A stretch of 64,000 nt of DNA from Kordia zhangzhouensis (GCF_001005305.1 NZ_LBMH01000003.1:655724-719723); one strand, 5' to 3'. Counted from the first letter of the stretch, positions 48,801 to 56,596 are shown. The notes: generated by a model from the sequence alone, not told the origin. A program made the numbers and translations.

Positions 48801-50147
48801 GGGCAAGGAATGTCGCAAACCAATTTAGGTCCTGGCGATTATACAATCACAGTAACAGATGCTAACAATTGTGCTGCTGCTGTGACCGTAACAATTGCAG
48901 AACCGCCAATTTTTGCGATTGATCCTGTCGTACAACAAATTTCATGTAATGCTGCTAATGATGGTAGTATTAGCCTGAATTTTCAAGGCGGACAAGATCC
49001 AATTGATTTTGAATGGGCAGACGATCCAAATGCAGGAACCGAACGTAACAATTTAGGCCCTGGAACCTATACAATTACTATTGTAGATGGAACACCGTGT
49101 ACGATTTCAGAAACGTTTGTCATTGTAGAACCTGCCGAATTAACGCTTTCTGCCAATATTACCAATGCGTTGGATTGTGACGATGCAAGTTCTGGAGCGA
49201 TTAACTTACTCATTTCTGGTGGAACACCTCCATTTACAACTACTTGGTCCAACGGTGCAGTAACAGAAGATTTAGACAATATTACTGCTGGTGATTATTT
49301 TGTAACAGTAGTTGATGCCAATGGTTGTGAAGCAACCGATACGTATACAATCATTCGTCCGTCACCAATTGTGATTGATGTAGATACAGAAACTGTTGTG
49401 AACTGCAATGCATACACTGCTAGTCAAACATTTACTGCGCAAGCCTCTGGTGGTGTACCTCCGTTTACGTATACTTGGTCAAGCGGAACAGTTACAGGAG
49501 TCAACGACGAAATGATGAGTACTTCGCAAAATGGCTTGGTCATTTTAGAAGCTACCGATTCACTGGGCTGTCTGAGTAGTTACACATTTGAAGTAGATAT
49601 TCCAGAATATAGTGATGCAGATTTTACGTTGACCTCAACTGCGTTTGAAACGTTTGGAATTTACTCACAAATCGATCCAATTCAATTTATCAATACTACC
49701 ACAGGGGATTATATTAATGTTTCTTGGGATTTTGGTGACGGGAATTTTTCTAACGAAGAAAATCCAATACATTCATACGCTTCTCCTGGTGCGTATACTG
49801 TGATACAAACCGTGACTTTCCCTGAAGGCTGTGTGTATACGAGAATCATCACGTTAGCGATTGAAAAAGGCTATAAATTAATCATGCCTAGTGCATTTAC
49901 GCCCAATGAAGACGGTTTAAATGATCGTTTTAGACCTGTGTTTATCGGATTAGATTCTATGGAATTGAATATATATGATACCTGGGGAAGTTTGATTTAT
50001 TCAGAAACCGGCGACAATGTTCAAGGTTGGGATGGGAAAGTAAAAGGCGAATATGTGGAAAACGGAAATTATTACTACACATTTACCGCAAAAACATTTT
50101 TTGGAACCATTGTTCGTGAAAATGGTCCTCTTACATTAATTTTATAA
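42849..50147 (+). CDS. giant secreted repeat adhesin with SprB repeats and T9SS type-B sorting domain
   Basis: The 2432-residue protein has a Sec signal peptide (KKYFFAFILVCFSLLLNNA). Residues ~30-715 are PKD/Ig-like modules, some Cys-rich. Residues ~718-1202 and ~1203-1689 are two copies of one five-module cassette, each with four Ig-like units carrying YQWYSNTTNSNTGGT-type cores plus one CSGNSFT-type unit. Residues ~1690-2250 are SprB-type repeats (ISGGxxPYxxxWxxG; LxPGxYxxTVTDxNGC). A PKD module (VSWDFGDGNFSNEENP) precedes the C-terminal type-B T9SS signal (MPSAFTPNEDGLNDRF, end NYYYTFTAKTFFG...). It is exported by the T9SS and displayed on the surface; adhesion or gliding is likely. The PorP/SprF partner follows 4 bases later. 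Confidence 0.9.
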   Translation: MMKKYFFAFILVCFSLLLNNASPLHSRLTDTTVMPNATISVDVTTVCQYNDSPIITLTGADGTAPYTFTYTRNGVQSTITTEPGQDSVTLTTATNFSGTITYVLTNVQDQTGTNTLVTGETITIDITEGPDPTMNGDGAEPAQFLFSICDGNPTATFTFTNASSTASTLNTNYTIDWGDGSTPFTGTTWDLLTHDYNQGTYTLTYTIVGNNGCTTVQEYTVFLGSTPGIGFDTPGNTTICAGGSLTFQITGFENNPASTTYTVVFSDGTTIPTITHPPPSSITHQFNVTSCGSNSGGFMNSFSATISASNLCATSTATVAPILVSSDPEADFSFPTEPACTNTDVCFQDLSIGNATNGTNNACDTNPSITWQITPNTYTVSNGTLGNSFGSSNPDLWVSGSENLCVNFTQAGTYTITQSVGNRCGIDMISQTICVEAPVNPQFTLSSDDGCTPLDVTATNTTDESTNCEPATYQWQVTYMSDFCGSEPANWSYTNGTSATSANPSFNFVTPGTYTIQLEGTNYCGTENNSQQVIVKQPPIVSINPLSDLCNVNSINPSAVIETCTDNPSGVTYSWQFPGANTTSSNLEDPGTIDYPSPGTYTVSLQITNECGTSNLATQTFTIEEVPVITNTSLTQEICSGTSTTEINLTSSSTSTTFSWTATATSGISGFIPSGTFSTIPSQVITTTNTTSGTVTYTVTPTINNCDGSPVDFIITVNPAPEITTQPQSSVVCQNGTPNTLSVATSGVSPQYQWYVNTTNSTTGATAIAGATNADYVPPTDTVGTLFYYCEITFASGGCSSLNSQIASVEVTPNATITNQPTATQSLCVGSTIDNPLSVTFTGGTGTVSYQWYSNTTNSNTGGTAIAGATNANYTPPVFTTAGNYYYYVALSFAGSGCDDVTSDVAEVVIVELPIINQQPISSQELCQNTTPQVLEVQVSGGLGAFSYQWYSNTTNNNTGGTLLTGETNNMFTPPTDIVGTLYYYCVISQAASDSCTVTSDTSQVIVNSAPLITSQPQSQDLCLGDSVNTLTVSYVNGVGVPSYQWYSNTVDDTTSGTIIVGETTNSYTPNVSSVGTTYYYCVLTFTSGGCPEVTSDTAEIIVNETPSISNFAETLCSGNSFTIIPDTSGGDIVPTNTTYTWLTPVISPAGSVTGASAEATPQTQISQLLTNTTNNVATVTYTVTPTAGNCDGTTFTIEVTLNPAPEITTQPQPSTVCINGTPNTLSITLGNTSDTPQYQWYSNTTDSNTGGTPIAGATNADYIPPTDMVGMLYYYCEITFASGGCSLITSQTALVTVTPNATITSQPTTTQSLCVGSTIDNPLSVVYTDGTGTVSYQWYSNTMNSNTGGTAIAGETNADYTPPIFTTAGTYYYYVELSFTGNGCSDVVSAISEIVVVDAPVIDVQPIATQSLCQNSIPQDLTVQASGGLGTFFYQWYSNTTNSNTGGTLITGETNASFTPPTDVVGTLYYYCVVSQTASESCTATSDVSEVIINLGPSIDTQPQSQELCTADTVNALTVSFSNGVGTPTYQWYSNTIDDTTTGTPIAGATTDSYTPVITSPGTTYYYCIITFSSGGCAEIVSNTAEIIVNETPVISDFAETICSGNSFTVSPNTTNGDIVPANTMYTWAAPTVSPTGSVTGASAETNPQTTISQTLTNTTTSPAIVTYTVTPMAGICAGTPFTVEITVNPAISANVTITQIDCFAANNGEIVTNISGGVPFTTGTPYIISWTDPNGFTSSNTTISNLEPGDYILTVQDEGGCPFTETYTITQPNELLLTVDTENSISCFGANDGEIAITVAGGTQNYSYSWTRNGAAFSNDEDITNLSAGTYEITVTDANGCGPVVQSFVITEPTELMVSLANQTNVACFGETNGAIDINVIGGTPTETSPGVFEYTYAWTGPNGYTSTSQNINNLAAGTYNLTVTDANGCTDTLSVIITQPNEIVISYTATEIECYGDDDASITITNISGGSNPYTIEWSNFGQGMSQTNLGPGDYTITVTDANNCAAAVTVTIAEPPIFAIDPVVQQISCNAANDGSISLNFQGGQDPIDFEWADDPNAGTERNNLGPGTYTITIVDGTPCTISETFVIVEPAELTLSANITNALDCDDASSGAINLLISGGTPPFTTTWSNGAVTEDLDNITAGDYFVTVVDANGCEATDTYTIIRPSPIVIDVDTETVVNCNAYTASQTFTAQASGGVPPFTYTWSSGTVTGVNDEMMSTSQNGLVILEATDSLGCLSSYTFEVDIPEYSDADFTLTSTAFETFGIYSQIDPIQFINTTTGDYINVSWDFGDGNFSNEENPIHSYASPGAYTVIQTVTFPEGCVYTRIITLAIEKGYKLIMPSAFTPNEDGLNDRFRPVFIGLDSMELNIYDTWGSLIYSETGDNVQGWDGKVKGEYVENGNYYYTFTAKTFFGTIVRENGPLTLIL
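45001..47916 (+). repeat. tandem duplication of a ~1.46-kb five-module cassette inside the adhesin
   Basis: The same DNA start, ATCCTGCTCCAGAAATTACC, occurs at 45001 and 46456 (spacing 1455 = 485 codons). The second copy ends at a third related junction at 47917 (spacing 1461 = 487 codons). Both copies carry the same five modules in the same order, so a whole block was duplicated, beyond the smaller ~97-residue module repeats. Confidence 0.85.
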
Positions 50148-50151
50148 TCAC

Positions 50152-51156
50152 ATGAAGTTAAAAATATATATTCTCCTCATCATAGGATTTTGCTTTGCCC
50201 CTCAACTAAAAGCACAAGACCCTATATTTTCACAATATTTTTTAGTACCGCAAACACTAAATCCTGGATTTGCAGGGTTTTTAGAAACCACTCATATTGG
50301 GATTGTTCACAGGACACAGTGGCCCGCTTTAGGGTTTCGAATTGACACAAATTACGGTTTTGCCAGTACGTGGTTTCCCGAAGCCAATAGTGGTGTTGGT
50401 ATCAGTTTTTTGAATCAGCGTGAAAGTCAAAGTGGTTACACCTTTTCACAAATCAATGTCAACTATGCGTATCAAGTTCAATTAGGAGATGATTGGTATT
50501 TCCGACCAGGGTTGGAATTTGGTCGCGGTTGGAAAAATTTTGGTTTTCAAGGACTACTTTTGGAAGATCAAATCAATATTCAAACAGGCGTTATCAATAC
50601 GTCTTCGATTGATTTGTTATTGTTGAATGATCGTATTGGTTTTTGGGACATATCCGCAGGCTTGCTATTCAATACCGAAAATGCGTGGATTGGTATTTCC
50701 GCCAAACATTTAAATCGACCAAATATTTCCTTGGCTGCTAATGGAAATGTTCCATTAGAAACATTCTTTTCTGTCAGTGCTGGGTACGAATTTTTAGTGA
50801 CCGATATTATCGATGTACGCTTTTTACCGTTTGAAACACGTGTATTATTGACAGGTAATTATATGCATCAGGGACGTTTCAACCGTTTTGATATGGGAAC
50901 TTCCCTTTCAATTGGGCGTTTTTTTGTTGGCTCTACCTTCGTGACCAATCCGTCAAAAAACAGCGGTAATAGTCACATTTTAACATCTATCAATGCATTT
51001 ACAGGATTGCAGTATACCAATTTCCGATTCGGTGTGTCATATGACTTTAATACCTCACGAATTGGACGTACAGGCGGCGTGTATGAGCTTTCATTGACTT
51101 ATCAATTTGACACGGAAGCCAAACGTTGTTTTGGTTGCCCTGATTATCAAGATTAG
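50152..51156 (+). CDS. PorP/SprF family outer-membrane protein of the type IX secretion system
   Basis: The 334-residue protein has a signal peptide ending KAQ. The family signature is QDPIFSQYFLVPQTLNPGFA, then the alternating beta strands of a barrel and FGCP at the end. PorP/SprF proteins pair with a type-B T9SS substrate encoded directly upstream and hold it at the cell surface. Here the substrate is the giant adhesin, 4 bases upstream. SprF itself is needed for SprB display in Flavobacterium johnsoniae. Confidence 0.92.
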   Translation: MKLKIYILLIIGFCFAPQLKAQDPIFSQYFLVPQTLNPGFAGFLETTHIGIVHRTQWPALGFRIDTNYGFASTWFPEANSGVGISFLNQRESQSGYTFSQINVNYAYQVQLGDDWYFRPGLEFGRGWKNFGFQGLLLEDQINIQTGVINTSSIDLLLLNDRIGFWDISAGLLFNTENAWIGISAKHLNRPNISLAANGNVPLETFFSVSAGYEFLVTDIIDVRFLPFETRVLLTGNYMHQGRFNRFDMGTSLSIGRFFVGSTFVTNPSKNSGNSHILTSINAFTGLQYTNFRFGVSYDFNTSRIGRTGGVYELSLTYQFDTEAKRCFGCPDYQD

Positions 51157-51272
51157 AAAACTATAAATTTAACAATTTTATCCACTACAGCTGAATCTTA
51201 CATTTTTTTACGCTTATAAACTATTTTTAACTATTCTAATTTCTTTCCCTATTTTTCAAAAAAAATAGAGAT

Positions 51273-51998
51273 ATGCGCTTTTTTTTCGGAGGAATTACTT
51301 TTTTGTTTCTTACCATAAGCTGTAAAACAATCTTAATAAATCAAGAATCTTTAATTCTCACAGAGACTCCTGTGGAGTTAGGGTCAATAGGTTTATTAAG
51401 AGAAACTCTTATTACAAACACATATAAAAATATCACGTCTCCTTCGTTTTATAAGAAAGTAAAACTGAATGTACAGCCATTTTATTTTTCAAAGAAAACT
51501 TTTAAACTGTTTTCTAAAGCTAACAAGCAAGAAAAGATGGCGCTTAACTTCTCAGATTCATCAAAAGTAAAACCTGAATATGTTGTATTACAATTTATGG
51601 ATCGGTTGACAATTACATCAGCACTTAACAATACCAAAAATACGGGATTGCGTTCTTATTTAGAAACAAAGGAAGATGCACAAATGGTAACAAGTATTTC
51701 GGTAGCGTTTTCCCAAGAGCACATTACACAACTAAAGAATGCGTCGGAAGTTTTTTTGACGCAATCAGACGCTAAGAAATTTAGTTTGCTACTTACTTTT
51801 ATTGACGGTAAAACCCAAACACTAGAAACATCTAATGGTGTTGTATTTGGCTATCAGACTTCTAATTTCTGTTGGAAAGAAGATAGCAAGCACAACCTTA
51901 TCATTGCTGATATAGTAAGTGATGCCGAGGGTTGTCCGCCGAATACGCATCGTAAAGCACGAAAGGCAACCCAACAAAAAGACTATTTTAAACTCTAA
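51273..51998 (+). CDS. unassigned lipoprotein at the head of the T2SS-like operon
   Basis: The 241-residue protein has a lipoprotein signal (FFFGGITFLFLTISC, Cys17) and no recognised domain. The mature part is basic and rich in Lys, Thr and Ser, with Cys residues at ~199 and ~220 (SNFCWKE; EGCPPN). It is followed 3 bases later by a second lipoprotein and then by the GspC-like gene. It is thus likely a part of this secretion system, possibly an outer-membrane accessory such as a secretin pilot. That role is inferred from position only. Confidence 0.5.
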   Translation: MRFFFGGITFLFLTISCKTILINQESLILTETPVELGSIGLLRETLITNTYKNITSPSFYKKVKLNVQPFYFSKKTFKLFSKANKQEKMALNFSDSSKVKPEYVVLQFMDRLTITSALNNTKNTGLRSYLETKEDAQMVTSISVAFSQEHITQLKNASEVFLTQSDAKKFSLLLTFIDGKTQTLETSNGVVFGYQTSNFCWKEDSKHNLIIADIVSDAEGCPPNTHRKARKATQQKDYFKL

Positions 51999-52001
51999 CA
52001 A

Positions 52002-52364
52002 ATGAAAAAATATTATTGCTATATAGTATTTATACTGACTTTAATAAGTTGTTCTGATATTATCGAAGTACCTGACATTTCAGATGATATTGTAACCTTA
52101 ATGGCTCCAGCGAACAATTCCACACTCAATATGACAACGCTAACGCTTTCATGGAATGCAATGGAAGATGCGAAGCAATACAAAGTGCAAGTCGCTAAAC
52201 CTGATTTTGAGAATATTTTGCAACTGGTAGTAGATTCAACACTTACGGATAACTCTATATCTGTACAACTAGAAGCAGGAAACACCTATCAGTGGCGTGT
52301 ACGAGCAGAAAACAGCGGCTATACAACCTCTTATTCAACCTATTCGTTTACGTTGGAAGAATGA
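52002..52364 (+). CDS. small lipoprotein with fibronectin III-like domain
   Basis: The 120-residue protein has a lipobox LISC (Cys17) and one FN3-like domain: VTLMAPANNSTLNMTTLTLS, WNAMEDAKQYKVQV, and YQWRVRAENSGY, the typical WxxxxxAxxYxVQV...YxWRVRA pattern. Its stop overlaps the ATG of the GspC-like gene (ATGA). It probably acts in the outer membrane or periplasm with the secretion system. Specific function is unknown. Confidence 0.65.
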   Translation: MKKYYCYIVFILTLISCSDIIEVPDISDDIVTLMAPANNSTLNMTTLTLSWNAMEDAKQYKVQVAKPDFENILQLVVDSTLTDNSISVQLEAGNTYQWRVRAENSGYTTSYSTYSFTLEE

Positions 52365-52834
52365 CCAAGAAAGGAAAAACATATCTATTACTCACTATTG
52401 TGTTAGGGATTTGGGGAGCGATTGGTTATCAGATTTTTTCCAAATTAAATCCTGACGATACTCCTGCACTAGCGGTAAATTCAGAAGTTAATTTTTCGCC
52501 TAAACAAACCATAGAGAAAGATACTTTTTCCATTAATAGCGAACATCGTGATCCGTTTTTGGGAAAACCTTATCTGCAAAAAAAGACTTCAAAAATAAAG
52601 CATGTTTCAAGTAGTAAAAAAGTTTCGGTTGTTTTTCCTTCGATTGTCTACAAGGGTGTAATTTCTAAATCGGATAATAGCTCGCAGGATATTTATATCA
52701 TTGCCATTAATGGAACACAGCAGCTTTTTAAAGTGGGGAAAACTATTGATGAAATCAAGCTTTTAAAAGGAAGTAAAAAGTCTATTAGTATTCAATATAA
52801 AGGAGCACAAAAGACAATTCTTGTAGCAAAATAG
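52361..52834 (+). CDS. GspC/PilP-like inner-membrane protein
   Basis: The 157-residue protein starts at ATG 52361, overlapping the preceding stop; an in-frame upstream start would lie deep in that gene. It has one N-terminal membrane helix (YLLLTIVLGIWGAIGYQIF) and a RDPFLGK motif as in PilP/GspC proteins. A beta-rich HR-type domain follows (YKGVISKS, LFKVGKTIDEIKLLKGSKKS). GspC links the secretin to the inner-membrane platform. The call rests on topology, the RDPF motif and position, because sequence conservation is low. Confidence 0.62.
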   Translation: MTKKGKTYLLLTIVLGIWGAIGYQIFSKLNPDDTPALAVNSEVNFSPKQTIEKDTFSINSEHRDPFLGKPYLQKKTSKIKHVSSSKKVSVVFPSIVYKGVISKSDNSSQDIYIIAINGTQQLFKVGKTIDEIKLLKGSKKSISIQYKGAQKTILVAK

Positions 52835-52837
52835 CTT

Positions 52838-54163
52838 ATGAGGTTCTACAAAGGTCAACGATTTCTACGAAAGTCATGGAACTTTATAAATCTCGATTAT
52901 CGAGTACAAGCAGGTGCATTGCAATTTGCAATTCTAGTTGCTGCCATTATTGCGGTGTTATTGTCGGTCTTTATCGTTTTAGTACATTCATATTCCTTGT
53001 TTGAAAAAAAGTCTGATTTACTTATCGAAACTGTCGTAGCAACAGAAAATAGCATCTTAGCGGAATTGGATGATTTTTCAATTAAACGAGATACGCTTTT
53101 TAAGGTGATTGATGAAGAGCGAAACATTACTTCCAAAGTTCAAAAAAACTATTGGGGTGTTTTTGGAAAAGTGTATGCGCAAACTAAAGTTAAAGGAAAA
53201 GCTTTTGAGAAAATGGCACTGACAAGTGGTTTTCAATCGAACAATCAGCGAACATCATTGTACCTAAAAGAAACGCATCGTCCTTTGATTGTCGTGGGAA
53301 ATACCAAAATTGAAGGAAAGGTATTCTTACCCGAAAGAGGTATTCGCGCAGGAACGATTTCTGGAAATTCGTATTATGGAACTAAACTCATTTATGGAAG
53401 AATTTTAAAAAGCAGTGAAACGCTTCCAAAGTTTCCAACGCAGCTTAAAAATCATATTGAGATGCTTCAAAAAATGCCACTTCCTGTAGATGACAAGCAC
53501 TTTATAGAAATTAGGCAAGGAAAAACGTATGTCAATTCATTTACAAAACCTGTAAAAACCGTTTTTAGTAATGAAGAATTAGATTTAGTAAATATGCAAC
53601 TTATTGGAAACATTCTGATTCGCTCTAACACCAAAATAAAAGTTGCTGCTTCTGCTACGCTTAAAGATGTGATTCTAATTGCACCAATCATTGAAATTGA
53701 AGCCAATGTACAAGGTACATTCCAAGCTATTGCGAGTGAGCAAATTCTGGTAGGGAAAGATTGTAAGCTGTTCTATCCTTCAGCGCTTGTTCTCACGGCT
53801 GAAGATGATTTAGAAGAAGTATCAAACAAAGAAGTAAAAAAACATATTTTCATTGATCAACATACGGAAGTGAAAGGCTTGATTTGTTTTTTGCAAGGCG
53901 AGAGTAAAAATCATTTTGAACCGCAAATCATGCTCAAAGAAAATACCTTGCTTGAAGGCGTCGTGTATTGTCAGCAACAGCTAGAATTGCTAGGAAATGT
54001 AGCAGGAAGTGTCTATACAGGTGGATTTATCACCAAACAGTTCGGTTCTGTCTATCAAAATCATATCTATAATGGAACGATTTCAAGTTTGGAATTATCA
54101 GAGAACTATGTGGGTTTTCCACTTGAAAACTTAGAACAAAAAGTGATGAAATGGCTCTACTAA
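52838..54163 (+). CDS. membrane-anchored beta-rich protein at the GspK position
   Basis: The 441-residue protein has one hydrophobic segment near the N-terminus (ALQFAILVAAIIAVLLSVFI) and a large extracytoplasmic part. Residues ~160-420 hold short repeating strands (IEGKVFLPERGIRAGTISGN; TLKDVILIAPIIEIEANVQG; LLEGVVYCQQQLELLGNVAG) that suggest a parallel beta-helix like bactofilin or polymer-forming proteins. It precedes and overlaps the pseudopilin genes, the place of GspK in classical T2SS. It has no prepilin FTLxE site. It may be a lineage-specific tip or platform component; this is inference. Confidence 0.5.
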   Translation: MRFYKGQRFLRKSWNFINLDYRVQAGALQFAILVAAIIAVLLSVFIVLVHSYSLFEKKSDLLIETVVATENSILAELDDFSIKRDTLFKVIDEERNITSKVQKNYWGVFGKVYAQTKVKGKAFEKMALTSGFQSNNQRTSLYLKETHRPLIVVGNTKIEGKVFLPERGIRAGTISGNSYYGTKLIYGRILKSSETLPKFPTQLKNHIEMLQKMPLPVDDKHFIEIRQGKTYVNSFTKPVKTVFSNEELDLVNMQLIGNILIRSNTKIKVAASATLKDVILIAPIIEIEANVQGTFQAIASEQILVGKDCKLFYPSALVLTAEDDLEEVSNKEVKKHIFIDQHTEVKGLICFLQGESKNHFEPQIMLKENTLLEGVVYCQQQLELLGNVAGSVYTGGFITKQFGSVYQNHIYNGTISSLELSENYVGFPLENLEQKVMKWLY

Positions 54164-54468
54164 AAAAAATAAAAGCAGCAACACTGATGGAAACCTTAGT
54201 TGCCACAGTACTCATTGTGCTGGTATTTATGATATCCACCTTTTTGTTGAACTCACTCTTTAACAATACGGTTCGACAAAATACAGATGCGCTAAAAACT
54301 CATATTTCAGAACTTGCCTATTTATCCATACACCATCAGATTTCGGTACCATATGACGAAGTATTTGATAATTGGGACATTTCAGTAGAACGCGTTGATA
54401 ACAAACTCATATTTGAAGCAATTCATCAAAAAACAAGTAAAACGATTCGTGTAGAACACTATGAATAA
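54151..54468 (+). CDS. minor pseudopilin (GspI-like)
   Basis: The 105-residue protein has a prepilin N-terminus KKIKAATLMETLVATVLIV. The hydrophobic helix and Glu+5 (Glu14) are present, but Ala9 replaces Gly at -1 and Ala10 replaces Phe at +1. The globular part is short. It overlaps the upstream gene by 13 bases and the downstream one by 8, so translation is coupled. In T2SS, minor pseudopilins form the tip that starts pseudopilus assembly. The GspI label rests on order and the xTLMETLVA pattern. Confidence 0.68.
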   Translation: MALLKKIKAATLMETLVATVLIVLVFMISTFLLNSLFNNTVRQNTDALKTHISELAYLSIHHQISVPYDEVFDNWDISVERVDNKLIFEAIHQKTSKTIRVEHYE

Positions 54469-54931
54469 TCGCAAACACACCATAAGAGCTTTTACTCTTA
54501 GCGAGCTGGTTATCGTGATATTAATTACGGTAATTGTCGCTGGTATTGCATTTTCGGTGTTGGAATTGGTGCAAAAGCAAATGAGCGGTATTCAGACAAA
54601 TTTCAAAAATACAACGAGCATCAGTTTGTTGGAGCAATCGCTATACATTGACATGCATCGTTCCAATCAGGTGCAGTATGATAAGCTTAACAACACACTC
54701 GTATTTACCTCTGAAATTGATACAGTTCGCTATCAAATTGAAAAAGATTTTGTGCACAAGGAAATTGACACGTTTGCGCTTTCTATCGAAAAGATTCAAT
54801 TGTATTTTGAAGGCAAAGAGACGACCGCTGACAAGATAGATGCCTTTAAGCTTACTACTGCCAAAGAATATAAAAACGCGGCTATTTTTATCTACAAACG
54901 AAATACTGCCAATACCTATATGAACCCATGA
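54461..54931 (+). CDS. minor pseudopilin (GspJ/GspH-like)
   Basis: The 156-residue protein has a clear prepilin motif RAFTLSELVIVILITVIVAG. Phe11 is +1, Glu15 is +5, and Ala10 replaces the usual Gly at -1. The periplasmic part is beta-rich. It overlaps both neighbours. It likely forms part of the pseudopilus tip; the choice between GspH and GspJ cannot be made by eye. Confidence 0.68.
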   Translation: MNNRKHTIRAFTLSELVIVILITVIVAGIAFSVLELVQKQMSGIQTNFKNTTSISLLEQSLYIDMHRSNQVQYDKLNNTLVFTSEIDTVRYQIEKDFVHKEIDTFALSIEKIQLYFEGKETTADKIDAFKLTTAKEYKNAAIFIYKRNTANTYMNP

Positions 54932-56067
54932 GTTTTAATCTTGAAAATATCAGTCCAAAAGAAAAAGCAGCTGGCAGAAAGTCTTCTGAGATTTCCGCTA
55001 TTTTACAAAAAGAAATTGTGCTGTTTGGCAAAGGATTTTCTAACAAACTCAAAGAAGATTTCTATACTGAACTTGGAGTTTTGCTCAGTGCAGGTGTTTC
55101 ATTAAAAGAAGGATTGGAATTACTCTATGCATCGCAAAAGAAAAAAACTGCCAAAGAGATTCTAGGAAAACTAGTTGCCGATTTAATTGAAGGGCAAAGC
55201 ATGTCAGAAGCCATCAAGTCACACAAAGCTTTTACGCAGTATGAATATTATTCTATCAAAATTGGAGAAGAAACAGGAACGCTGGCGGAAGTAGTCAAAC
55301 AATTGGGAAGTTTTTTTGGAAGAAAAAATCAGCAACGCAGCGAGGTAAAAAGTGCGCTTACCTATCCAATCATTATTATGAGTACCGCATTTTTAGTGGT
55401 CATTTTTATGTTGCAGTTTGTCGTGCCGATGTTTCAAGATATCTTTAAACAGAATAAAGTCTCACTGCCAGGCATTACAGAGTTTATCATCAGTGCTTCG
55501 GAATTCTTAAAATCCTATGGCTTGTGGTTACTTTTGGGGTTTATTGCTTTATTTTCTTCTCGATTTTTAGTGAACAAACAAGAATGGTATCGTCGTTTTA
55601 AAGATACTTTTTTGCTGAAATTGCCATTTTTTGGAAACTTCATCAAAACGGTGTATTTATCACAATTCACCCAAGCAGTTGCTTTGTTATCCGCATCTAA
55701 GGTTCCTGTGATTAACAGTATTCAACTGGTTAAAAAAATGATTGTATTTTATCCATTGCAAGTTGCGTTAGAAAGTGTGGAGCAATCTATTTTACAAGGA
55801 GCAACACTGAGCGAGAGTTTGGCTTCGCATCCAATCTTTAGTGATAAAATGATAGCGCTTGTCAAAGTAGCCGAACAAACCAATCAAACCGAGTTTATTT
55901 TTGACCGCTTAAATGTGCAATATCATGAGCAAGTCCAGCGTCAGTCCAAAATGATGTCAACGATTATGGAACCACTCATTATTGTACTTGTGGGCATTAT
56001 GGTAGGAATCATCTTGATTGCTATGTATCTACCGATGTTTAAACTCGGAACGGTTTTGGGCGGATAA
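54928..56067 (+). CDS. gspF: GspF/PilC-type inner-membrane platform protein
   Basis: The 379-residue protein has two T2SSF domains: FYTELGVLLSAGVSLKEGLE with IKIGEETGTLAEVVKQLGSF, and LSQFTQAVALLSASKVPVIN with MIALVKVAEQTNQTEFIFDR. Three membrane segments are present (ALTYPIIIMSTAFLVVIFML; the middle one ~195-215; PLIIVLVGIMVGIILIAMYL). GspF is the polytopic platform contacting the ATPase GspE, which is encoded in the opposite operon. Its stop is one base from the stop of the convergent GspM-like gene. Confidence 0.9.
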   Translation: MSFNLENISPKEKAAGRKSSEISAILQKEIVLFGKGFSNKLKEDFYTELGVLLSAGVSLKEGLELLYASQKKKTAKEILGKLVADLIEGQSMSEAIKSHKAFTQYEYYSIKIGEETGTLAEVVKQLGSFFGRKNQQRSEVKSALTYPIIIMSTAFLVVIFMLQFVVPMFQDIFKQNKVSLPGITEFIISASEFLKSYGLWLLLGFIALFSSRFLVNKQEWYRRFKDTFLLKLPFFGNFIKTVYLSQFTQAVALLSASKVPVINSIQLVKKMIVFYPLQVALESVEQSILQGATLSESLASHPIFSDKMIALVKVAEQTNQTEFIFDRLNVQYHEQVQRQSKMMSTIMEPLIIVLVGIMVGIILIAMYLPMFKLGTVLGG

Positions 56068-56068
56068 A

Positions 56069-56596
56069 TTACTTTGAAGCCATAGACTCAAAACTTTGCA
56101 ACACAATGGTTGCTTGCAAATACGAAGTTCCTCTGCGATAGTTTTTCTTTTTTTCATACAACACACTAATTACTTCGCCGTATTTGGTGCGTTGTTCCAG
56201 CGTATAAATGAGTTGTAAAATGGCATTAAAATGTCCTTCTACCGTAAACGAATAGGTATTTACTTGTAACGATTTTTCACTAAATACGTGCGGTTCTAAA
56301 AAATCAATTACTTGTAAATTGTTTGCTTTGGAAAAAGTAGTTACCGTATTTAAAAGATTGTTTTGCAATGAAGTGCCTCCAATCTTGTATTTGGTCAATA
56401 GCGAATCGTAATACTGCTGCTTCTTTTTTAAAAGCGCCATTTGTTTGGGTGTGTTTTCAAAGATTTTTTGCTCTTTTACAAGCGCAGCATATTCTGATTT
56501 CAGTGCAAACGTACCAGCAATCGCGAATTTATAGCACAAAAAAAGCAGTACTAAAAATCCACCTACAAGCAATCTATTTTTAAGCGTATTAGTCAT
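56069..56596 (-). CDS. GspM/PilO-like protein
   Basis: The 175-residue protein has one N-terminal membrane helix (LLVGGFLVLLFLCYKFAIAG), a coiled-coil stretch (~35-70) and a ferredoxin-like C-terminal half typical of PilO/GspM (FTVEGHFNAILQLIYTLEQR). It lies after the PilN/GspL-like gene with an 8-base overlap. These proteins form the inner-membrane scaffold between platform and periplasm. The family call is by topology, pattern and order. Confidence 0.7.
   Translation of the reverse strand: MTNTLKNRLLVGGFLVLLFLCYKFAIAGTFALKSEYAALVKEQKIFENTPKQMALLKKKQQYYDSLLTKYKIGGTSLQNNLLNTVTTFSKANNLQVIDFLEPHVFSEKSLQVNTYSFTVEGHFNAILQLIYTLEQRTKYGEVISVLYEKKKNYRRGTSYLQATIVLQSFESMASK

Noticed and set aside
43783..49279. 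ORFs in other frames and on the opposite strand inside the giant adhesin
   Set aside because: They are shadows of the repetitive 2432-residue frame, with low-complexity translations and no domain or start context.
51255..51272. CTATTTTT/AAAAATAG hairpin as terminator of the PorP/SprF gene
   Set aside because: It is pure A/T apart from two G-C pairs and lies directly before the next start codon; weak and badly placed for a terminator.
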